A stretch of DNA of 7,058 nt from Elusimicrobiota bacterium. GTDB lineage: Bacteria > Ratteibacteria > UBA8468 > B48-G9 > JAFGKM01. The stretch lies in the NCBI GenBank assembly GCA_012515635.1, contig JAAYXZ010000080.1:1-7058 (forward strand), read 5' to 3'. This document shows positions 1 through 5,924 of the stretch, piece by piece (the stretch's first letter is position 1; each line of letters begins with the position of its first letter). The notes beneath the pieces were generated by a model, which searched no databases, was not told the DNA's origin, and was given only the letters and a program-made list of their open reading frames with translations. The translations under genes and the position numbers were made by a program.

Positions 1-2
1 TT

Positions 3-407
3 GCGACATTCTCTTTTTATATCTTTAAAAAAGTTGGTTTTACCCCTGAACCCCAACAGGTTATGCACCTTTATTTACAGGCGGACTCCTTCTTTCTTCT
101 GTCTATTATGGTTTTCTTAAGCTGTGTTGTAGCGCCGTTTGCAGAAGAAATAATCTTTAGGTCTGTAATATATACCGGCTTTAAAAAGAGATTCTCTATA
201 AATATATCTATAATTTTAAGTTCACTGATATTTGCTTTATTGCATAATGAGCTGTTTGTATTACCTGCTCTTTTCGCCTTTGCTTGTTATCTCTCGCACC
301 TCTTTGAAAAATATGAAAATTTATGGGTACCCATAAGCGTGCATTTCTACAACAATTTTTTCAGTACTGTTATTGTCTTAATCCTAAAATACTTTTATAA
401 TATATAA
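3..407 (+). CDS. CPBP-family intramembrane metalloprotease, C-terminal part (5' end outside window)
   Basis: Partial membrane protein of the CPBP family (CAAX protease / bacteriocin-processing; Rce1-like fold). These glutamate-type or metal-dependent proteases act inside the membrane. Seen: the frame is open from position 3 to the TAA at 405-407, giving 134 residues. An ATG at 63 exists, but open frame continues upstream to the edge, so the gene is more likely truncated by the window than started there. All three family motifs are present: EExxxR (EEIIFR, fragment residues 48-53), FxxxH (FALLH, 77-81) and HxxxN (HFYNN, 114-118). The stretch ENLWVPISVHFYNN matches the usual last core helix. 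Hydrophobic segments lie near residues 30-46, 68-80, 84-97 and 119-131. Substrate is unknown; members range from prenyl-protein processing to bacteriocin immunity. No bacteriocin-like gene is nearby. Family assignment is firm, role is not. Confidence 0.88.
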   Translation, partial: ATFSFYIFKKVGFTPEPQQVMHLYLQADSFFLLSIMVFLSCVVAPFAEEIIFRSVIYTGFKKRFSINISIILSSLIFALLHNELFVLPALFAFACYLSHLFEKYENLWVPISVHFYNNFFSTVIVLILKYFYNI

Positions 408-544
408 AATAATCTCTTGTTATATGCTGTTATTTCTGAGAAAAAGAAGATTATAAACCCTTTATCGGAACTCAATTCTCATATATAAAGAGCAATAATA
501 AGGGAATAAGAGAGATTGAAAACAGCGTTATTTATTTAAATAGA

Positions 545-550
545 GGGAGG
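545..550 (+). promoter_or_regulatory. Ribosome-binding site of purD
   Basis: GGGAGG is a near-perfect Shine-Dalgarno core four bases before the GTG at 555. It favours that GTG over the ATG at 564, which would have a 13-base spacer. Starting at 555 also gives the family-typical N-terminus MKIMVVGSGGREHA. Confidence 0.75.
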
Positions 551-554
551 TCCC

Positions 555-1820
555 GTGAAAATAATGGTAGTGGGAAGCGGCGGCAGGGAACATGCTCTTG
601 CGTGGAAGATAAAGAAAGATAATCCTACTGCAGAATTGTTTGCCATTCCTGGCAACGGAGGCATTTCAGAGATAGCAAAATGCATTCCGTTGTTTGCAGA
701 AAAACCCGAACAGATAGTGGATATAGCGATACAAAATAATATTGGATTTACAGTTGTCGGTCCTGAGGTTTATCTGACAGCGGGGATAACAGATGAATTC
801 ACAAAAAAGAATCTGAAAATATTCGGTCCTTCCAAAAAAGGCGCTATGCTGGAATCATCAAAACTATTTGCTAAAGAGTTTATGAAAAGAAACAAGATAC
901 CCACAGCTGATTTTGAGGTTGTGGATAACTATAATGATGGAGTAGGCGTCCTTGAAAAGAGAGCGTTTCCTTGCGTCGTCAAATATGATGGTCTTGCGGC
1001 AGGGAAGGGTGTTTTAGTGGCAGACAATTTTAATGAAGCGGTAGATTTTCTTCAAAAAATTTACTCGGACAAGATATTCGGGGACACAAACAACAAGGTT
1101 ATTATAGAGGACTGCCTACAGGGACAGGAGATGTCCTATCTGATATTCACAGATACTATGTGTTTTATTCCGATGGCGCCCGCAAAGGACTACAAAAGAA
1201 TCTTTGATAACAACAAGGGCCCGAATACAGGGGGTATGGGATGTTATTCACCGCCGTTCTTCTTTAGCGATAAATTGGAATCCCGCATCCAACAAGAGAT
1301 AGTTTTTCCTACACTGAGCGGTTTGGCAAAGGAAAACATTGATTATAGAGGGGCATTATATTTCGGGCTTATGCTTACCCGGCAGGGACCGTATCTTCTT
1401 GAATATAATGTTAGGTTTGGTGACCCAGAGACACAGGTAATACTGCCTCGTCTGGAGAGTAATCTGTTGGACATAATGGAGGCGACAGCAGAACAATCGC
1501 TAAAGAAATGCAGTGCCGAGTGGAGCAACAAGAAATCGTTAGCCGTAATTCTTGCGTCTTCCGGCTATCCCGGAGAGTATAAAACAGGCAAGGAGATAAC
1601 CAACATAGAAAAAACAAAAACCTCAGATGTTGTGATTTTCCATTCAGGGACAAAAAAAGAGGACGGAAAAATACTGACTGCCGGCGGAAGGGTTCTCGCT
1701 GTTGCCGCAACGGGTGATAACTTTGAAGAGATAAGACAAAAAGTGTATAGAGCGGTTGATATTATCAATTTTGAAGGTAAATACTATAGAAAAGATATAG
1801 GTCTTGAAAGTTTTATATGA
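555..1820 (+). CDS. purD: Phosphoribosylamine-glycine ligase (GAR synthetase)
   Basis: Cytoplasmic ATP-dependent ligase of de novo purine synthesis. It joins glycine to 5-phosphoribosylamine, giving glycinamide ribonucleotide, ADP and phosphate. The gene is complete at 421 residues, the usual bacterial length. Seen: N-terminal Rossmann-like nucleotide loop GSGGREHALAWK (7-18). The ATP-grasp region starts near residue 100, with KYDGLAAGKGV (143-153) as the phosphate/adenine-binding stretch. KGPNTGGMGCYSP (221-233) and the family signature RFGDPETQ (287-294) follow, the latter with metal-binding residues. The C-terminal domain includes TAGGRVLAV (375-383). The start is GTG, chosen from the adjacent strong ribosome-binding site. 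Odd point: the conserved GPExPL loop reads GPEVYL, with Tyr73 where Pro is usual. It stands alone here; no other pur gene is adjacent in the window. The next gene starts 85 bp downstream with no clear terminator between, so read-through is possible. No purine riboswitch or PurR-like operator was recognised upstream. Confidence 0.97.
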   Translation: MKIMVVGSGGREHALAWKIKKDNPTAELFAIPGNGGISEIAKCIPLFAEKPEQIVDIAIQNNIGFTVVGPEVYLTAGITDEFTKKNLKIFGPSKKGAMLESSKLFAKEFMKRNKIPTADFEVVDNYNDGVGVLEKRAFPCVVKYDGLAAGKGVLVADNFNEAVDFLQKIYSDKIFGDTNNKVIIEDCLQGQEMSYLIFTDTMCFIPMAPAKDYKRIFDNNKGPNTGGMGCYSPPFFFSDKLESRIQQEIVFPTLSGLAKENIDYRGALYFGLMLTRQGPYLLEYNVRFGDPETQVILPRLESNLLDIMEATAEQSLKKCSAEWSNKKSLAVILASSGYPGEYKTGKEITNIEKTKTSDVVIFHSGTKKEDGKILTAGGRVLAVAATGDNFEEIRQKVYRAVDIINFEGKYYRKDIGLESFI

Positions 1821-1836
1821 AGAAAAACTCTGTGGC

Positions 1837-1873
1837 AGATAAGGCGTATCACTAAACTTTTATTGCCTTATTT
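1837..1873 (+). other. Imperfect inverted repeat (weak hairpin) between purD and the exporter operon
   Basis: Arms 1837-1846 and 1864-1873 can pair over ten positions, two of them G-U, around a 17-base loop. The core is ATAAGGC with GCCTTAT. It has no following run of T, so it is a poor intrinsic terminator. It could be a weak attenuator, an mRNA-processing or stability element, or chance in AT-rich sequence. Confidence 0.25.
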
Positions 1874-1895
1874 CGGTCTAAAATACTAAACATAA

Positions 1896-1901
1896 GAGAG
1901 G
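1896..1901 (+). promoter_or_regulatory. Ribosome-binding site of the outer-membrane channel gene
   Basis: GAGAGG lies four bases before the ATG at 1906. It supports this start, which gives a complete lipoprotein signal peptide. Confidence 0.6.
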
Positions 1902-1905
1902 AACA

Positions 1906-3486
1906 ATGATTCTGAAAAGGAACGCAGGGATATTCTTTTGCGCCTTATTATTGGCAGGATGCTCTCCTCATTATCTTGAAAGGTCTGCTGACAAGGAAAT
2001 CGCTGTTATTTTTGAAGAAAAACAGCAAAAGATAAAGGTAGATATTCTACCGGAAGATGCTTTCACTGATGAGACATCATCAGAGACAATAATAGTGGAC
2101 ATTAAGACCGCTTCTTACATTGCAGGCAATAACAACAGAACATATAAATCCAGGCAGGAAGATATATATCTGAACATTCTTGACCTAACCTATCAGCGTT
2201 ATCTTTATGGAACAAGATATGGGCTTGGCGGCGCAATATATGGGAGTAAAGGGTCAGAAGATAGCGTTTCAGGAAAAGCGAACTTTCAGTTAATAAGATG
2301 GCTTGCCACCGGCGCGCAAATTACGTTTGATATAACAAAAGATTTCCTCAGATATTTTACGGGTGACAAAGACACCGATTTTCGGACAATAACCTCCCTT
2401 AATATTTTACAGCCGTTACTGAAAGGCGCAGGACGCGAGATAGCGCAGGAAGACCTTATACAGTCGGAACGTGAAACCATATATGCAATAAGAGATTTTA
2501 TGAGATACCAGAAGAATTTTTCTATAGAGACATCAGAAAAACTGTTAAATATTATTCTTCTTCAAAAGAGAAAAGAGAATTTTTATAATAATTATCAAAG
2601 CATAAAAATAACAAGAGAACGAATAGAGATGCTTGCATCTGCCGGGCGTATTCCCCCTCTTCAGGTAGACCAGGCAAAACAGAACGAATATACAGCATAC
2701 CAGCGATGGATAAACTCTGAAAACTCCTATACTTCAGCGGTAGATAATTTTAAGGTTTTTCTGGGTCTTTCAACAAAATCAACTATTCTTATAAAGGATG
2801 CCGTAATTGAAAATGTTATGGAAAAAGGAATAATGGAGCCGGACATTGAAATAAAGAGTTATGTTGATAATGCGCTAAAAAAACGCTTGGACCTTATCAC
2901 ATCCTATGACAAAGTGGATGACTCCAAAAGGAGACTCCAAATCGCCCTTAATAAACTGAAACCAAGCCTAAATCTTATAATACGCGTTACAGGGGAGACA
3001 GATGCCCATTCCTATCCAAACATAGAATTTAACGAACCTTCTTACAGGGCGGGTATTGAGTTTGACCTTCCCTTAAACAAAACGCCTGACAGAAACTACT
3101 ATAAAAAAGCGTTGATAGACCTTAACAGAAAACAACGGGACTTTGAAAACAAAAGGGATACGGTTATACTGGAAGTATACCAACAATACAGGAACCTTCA
3201 GGAGTATTACCAGAGTTATCTTACACAACAGAACAGTTTAGAGTTAGCGCGCAGAAGAGTGGAAAGCACTGACTTGTTATTGCAAGCGGGGAGAGCAACG
3301 ACAAGAGATATTTTGGACGCAGAAGAATCATCTTTAAGCGCCAACAACGATTTAGCAAATGCAGTTGTAAACTATTTTCTGTCGTATCTAAAATTATTGT
3401 ATTCGGCAGAATTACTTGAGTTGGATGAAAATGGTATGTGGGAGGATATATATGAAGAAATTTCTCAAAGCACTGGTAACAAATAA
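1906..3486 (+). CDS. TolC-like outer-membrane efflux lipoprotein (OEP family)
   Basis: Predicted outer-membrane and periplasmic duct of the exporter encoded downstream; 526 residues. Seen: lipoprotein signal peptide with positive MILKRN, hydrophobic core and lipobox LAGC, so Cys19 should be acylated. Ser20 at +2 is compatible with outer-membrane sorting. Residues 20-85 form a polar extension before the recognisable channel. Residues about 105-170 are strand-like and end in QPLLKGAGR (169-177), typical of OEP proteins. Long helical stretches follow at about 178-290 and 400-500. The internal duplication expected of the TolC fold is visible: LASAGR...VDQA (243-257) and LLQAGR...LDA (458-472), each followed by a long helix. 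Residues 350-392, with alternating polar and hydrophobic positions around LNLIIRV and GIEFDLPL, look like the second strand pair. The 3' end overlaps the adaptor gene by 35 bp, indicating co-translation with its partner. It differs from E. coli TolC in being lipid-anchored, as are OprM-type channels. Family is secure; substrate is unknown. Confidence 0.93.
   Translation: MILKRNAGIFFCALLLAGCSPHYLERSADKEIAVIFEEKQQKIKVDILPEDAFTDETSSETIIVDIKTASYIAGNNNRTYKSRQEDIYLNILDLTYQRYLYGTRYGLGGAIYGSKGSEDSVSGKANFQLIRWLATGAQITFDITKDFLRYFTGDKDTDFRTITSLNILQPLLKGAGREIAQEDLIQSERETIYAIRDFMRYQKNFSIETSEKLLNIILLQKRKENFYNNYQSIKITRERIEMLASAGRIPPLQVDQAKQNEYTAYQRWINSENSYTSAVDNFKVFLGLSTKSTILIKDAVIENVMEKGIMEPDIEIKSYVDNALKKRLDLITSYDKVDDSKRRLQIALNKLKPSLNLIIRVTGETDAHSYPNIEFNEPSYRAGIEFDLPLNKTPDRNYYKKALIDLNRKQRDFENKRDTVILEVYQQYRNLQEYYQSYLTQQNSLELARRRVESTDLLLQAGRATTRDILDAEESSLSANNDLANAVVNYFLSYLKLLYSAELLELDENGMWEDIYEEISQSTGNK
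3440..3445 (+). promoter_or_regulatory. Ribosome-binding site of the adaptor gene, inside the upstream gene
   Basis: GGGAGG sits six bases before the ATG at 3452, within the last codons of the channel gene. It decides the adaptor start: the in-frame ATG at 3416 has no comparable site and would add 12 residues, MSWMKMVCGRIY, in front of the normal MKK...membrane anchor. Confidence 0.75.
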
Positions 3487-5233
3487 AATATTTTATCTTA
3501 TTATTATACTGCTTGCAGTATTTATAACGGGGACAAGAATTCAATTGTTAAAAAAAAGAGTGACCGGACTTGTATTATATTCTCCGCAGAGACAGGACCT
3601 TACCATCTCTGTTATAGAAGGAGGCAATCTTGCCGCTTTGGAATCTCATAATATAGTCAATACGGTCCCCGGCACCAGAAATATTCTTGAAGTAGTGGAT
3701 GAAGGCATACAAATCACGGAAGATGACATACAAAGAGGCAGAGTCCTGATAAAACTTGATTCCAAAGACCTTGAAGACAGGTTGGAACAACTGAAAATTA
3801 CGGTAGAAAACAGTTTGGCCGCTTATACACAAGAACAACAGCAAATGGAGATTTTGAAAAAAGAGAACGAAAGCAATATCTCTCAGGCGGAACTAAATGT
3901 CCAATTTGCGGAAATGGACTTGAAAAAATATTTAGGAGATGTTGTAGTCCAAAGAATAACAGAACAACAAGGAGCGGTGGATATCCCGTCTTTAGTGAAC
4001 AGCGAAGCGCTTGGAGGTGAAGCGCTTAACAGAAAAAGGGCCCTTGAAAACAATATAGATTTATCTATGGAAGAGATAGTGCGGGCAAAGGATACTGTGG
4101 CATGGAGTGAGAAACTTGAAGAAAAAGGGTATGTTACAAAAAGTGAACTTGAAGCGGATAAATTATCCCTGAAACAGAAAGAGGTTAACCAGGAAAAAAC
4201 ACAACTTGAGTATGACCTGTTTTTAAAATACGAATTCCCAAAACAGGTGGATAAACTGCTGTCCGATTACAGAGTGGCAGAATTTAATCTTGAGCGCGCC
4301 ATAGATACTTCCAAAGCAAAGATAATTCAAGCGGAAGCAAACCTTAGAAGCAAAAGAGCGTACTATACGCTTAATAAAAATAATATGGAAGAAGTGGAAA
4401 AACAGATAGAGCGATGCACAATAAGAGCGGTCAGAGCGGGTTTTGTCACCTATGCTTCAAGCAACAGACCTTGGGCAAGCGCATCTCCTATTCAGCCGGG
4501 CACAAGCGTGAGACAGTATCAGGAACTTTTGAATCTACCTGACTTCAACACCATGGGGGTGGAGATTAAAATACACGAATCATCTATAAAAAACATAAGA
4601 AATGGGATGCCTGCGCAAATAATGATAGATGCATTCCCCGATGTTTCAATGATGGGCAAAGTGGTTAAAATTTCTGTTATGCCCGATACCACTATGAAGT
4701 TTCTTAACCCTGACGTAAATGTTTATATTACTCTTATAGCGCTTGACAAGAGTGCGGATTTTCTTAAACCCGGTATGACGGCTAAGGTTGAGATATTTAT
4801 CAAAGAACTTAAAGATGTCCTATCCATACCTGTAAATGCTGTGTTTTTTAAAGGAGAGAAAGCATACTGCACTGTCTTTGAAAACAATAGAATAATAGAT
4901 AAAGCAATTGAATTGGGAGACAGCAGTGATACAATGGTAGAGGTCAAACGAGGACTTTCGGAACAGAATAAAGTCGTTATCAATCCGGGCGCAGGTATGA
5001 CCTCAGCAGTAAGAACTATAGACATAGAAGAAAAGGGTGTCTTTAAAGATAATGTATCGAAACAACAGCAAAATATTCCGTTGCAGGAGACATCTCCGCC
5101 TCCTTCAACCGAAAATAAACCAACTTCTGTAGTAGCCCCTTCAGGGATACCTGTGGAAGGTGAAACGCCAACAGGGCAAAGAAGAGGAGATGGCGGTCAA
5201 CGCGGAAGACCGTCTAACGGGATGGCTCAATAG
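3452..5233 (+). CDS. HlyD/MacA-like periplasmic adaptor (membrane fusion protein) of an ABC exporter
   Basis: Predicted to bridge the inner-membrane permease and the outer-membrane channel. 593 residues from ATG 3452, much longer than E. coli MacA (about 370). Seen: short basic N-terminus and one membrane anchor (about residues 11-29), no lipobox. The first half of the lipoyl/barrel-sandwich region is at about 48-104. A long charged, heptad-like region follows (about 105-320). ERCTIRAVRAGFVTYAS (320-336) re-enters the barrel sandwich. A beta-barrel domain spans about 366-450 (VEIKIHESSI, FLKPGMTAKVEI). The membrane-proximal domain spans about 454-530 (VLSIPVNAVF onward). A low-complexity tail rich in Q, P, G and R covers about 537-593. 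The hairpin tip is probably near 218-229, where W-x3-L-x6-T stands in place of the R-x3-L-x6-S docking motif known from AcrA and MacA. The gene overlaps the channel gene by 35 bp in another frame and abuts the ATPase start directly. Family is secure; the hairpin layout is inferred. Confidence 0.92.
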   Translation: MKKFLKALVTNKIFYLIIILLAVFITGTRIQLLKKRVTGLVLYSPQRQDLTISVIEGGNLAALESHNIVNTVPGTRNILEVVDEGIQITEDDIQRGRVLIKLDSKDLEDRLEQLKITVENSLAAYTQEQQQMEILKKENESNISQAELNVQFAEMDLKKYLGDVVVQRITEQQGAVDIPSLVNSEALGGEALNRKRALENNIDLSMEEIVRAKDTVAWSEKLEEKGYVTKSELEADKLSLKQKEVNQEKTQLEYDLFLKYEFPKQVDKLLSDYRVAEFNLERAIDTSKAKIIQAEANLRSKRAYYTLNKNNMEEVEKQIERCTIRAVRAGFVTYASSNRPWASASPIQPGTSVRQYQELLNLPDFNTMGVEIKIHESSIKNIRNGMPAQIMIDAFPDVSMMGKVVKISVMPDTTMKFLNPDVNVYITLIALDKSADFLKPGMTAKVEIFIKELKDVLSIPVNAVFFKGEKAYCTVFENNRIIDKAIELGDSSDTMVEVKRGLSEQNKVVINPGAGMTSAVRTIDIEEKGVFKDNVSKQQQNIPLQETSPPPSTENKPTSVVAPSGIPVEGETPTGQRRGDGGQRGRPSNGMAQ

Positions 5234-5917
5234 ATGGATAAAAATTATATTCTCAAACTGGAAGAGATAACAAAGACCTATCTGCTCGGACAGATTCAAA
5301 TCCCTGTCCTAAAAAAGATATCTATCGCCATAGAAGAAGGGATGCATATCTCCCTTATGGGGCCTTCAGGTAGCGGTAAGACCACTCTTCTAAACATTCT
5401 TGGATGTCTGGACAGGCCAACATCGGGAAAATACTATATAGACGGAACAGAAGTTTCTTCTTTAAGCGATGACGAACTCTCAGAGATAAGAAGCACAAAG
5501 ATAGGTTTCATTTTTCAGTCGTATAACCTTATTCCGCATCTTACAGTGATAGAGAATATTGGACTGCCTCTGTTTTATCAGGGAATTGACGAGCAGATTA
5601 TAACAAAGAACGCATTAGAGATGGCAGAAATTGTAGGGTTAAGCGACAGAATACAACATAAGCCAACAGAACTTTCAGGCGGTCAGCAACAGCGCGTTGC
5701 AATAGCGCGGGCGTTGATAAATAAACCGTCTTTTATACTTGCGGATGAACCGACAGGGAATTTAGACACCAAAACCGGTAAAGAGATTATGGGGCTTTTA
5801 AAAACATTGAACGAACAACAGCGGACAACACTTTTGATAGTTACCCACGATAACAGCATAGCCGATTACGGCAAAGCAACAATAAATATTCTTGATGGTG
5901 AAATAGTGAACGGATGA
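5234..5917 (+). CDS. ABC transporter ATP-binding protein, MacB/LolD type
   Basis: Cytoplasmic ATPase powering the adjacent permease; 227 residues, the usual size for the stand-alone LolD/MacB-type nucleotide-binding subunit. All catalytic elements are present. Walker A is GPSGSGKT (43-50), the Q-loop glutamine is Gln95 in FIFQSYNL, and the signature is LSGGQQQR (147-154). Walker B is FILADE with catalytic Glu172, the D-loop is NLD (176-178), and the switch histidine is His205 in VTHD. LTVIENIGLPL and ADEPTGNLD are typical of the LolD/FtsE/MacB subfamily. The ATG directly follows the adaptor stop (TAGATG) and only a weak GGGA lies 11 bases upstream, so translation probably depends on re-initiation after the adaptor. 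Adaptor and OEP neighbours favour a MacAB-like exporter over the LolCDE lipoprotein-release system. Confidence 0.96.
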   Translation: MDKNYILKLEEITKTYLLGQIQIPVLKKISIAIEEGMHISLMGPSGSGKTTLLNILGCLDRPTSGKYYIDGTEVSSLSDDELSEIRSTKIGFIFQSYNLIPHLTVIENIGLPLFYQGIDEQIITKNALEMAEIVGLSDRIQHKPTELSGGQQQRVAIARALINKPSFILADEPTGNLDTKTGKEIMGLLKTLNEQQRTTLLIVTHDNSIADYGKATINILDGEIVNG

Positions 5918-5924
5918 GAGAGCT

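Noticed and set aside
63..407. A complete 114-residue protein starting at ATG 63
   Set aside because: The same frame is open back to position 3 at the window edge, no good ribosome-binding site precedes 63, and CPBP proteins are normally about twice this size.
452..487. Possible promoter -10 boxes (TATAAA at 452, TATATA at 482) before purD
   Set aside because: Neither has a credible -35 hexamer at 16-18 bases; such words are expected by chance in this AT-rich spacer.
1343..1768. Three overlapping minus-strand open frames inside purD
   Set aside because: They lie wholly opposite conserved PurD codons, show no family motif and have no start signals; they are shadows of the real gene.
1879..1884. 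TAAAAT as a -10 box for the exporter operon
   Set aside because: No -35 element is found at proper spacing, so this is not supportable as a promoter.
3221..3844. Minus-strand open frames across the channel-adaptor junction
   Set aside because: They are antisense to two well-supported genes, with cysteine- and tyrosine-rich random composition and no recognisable domain.
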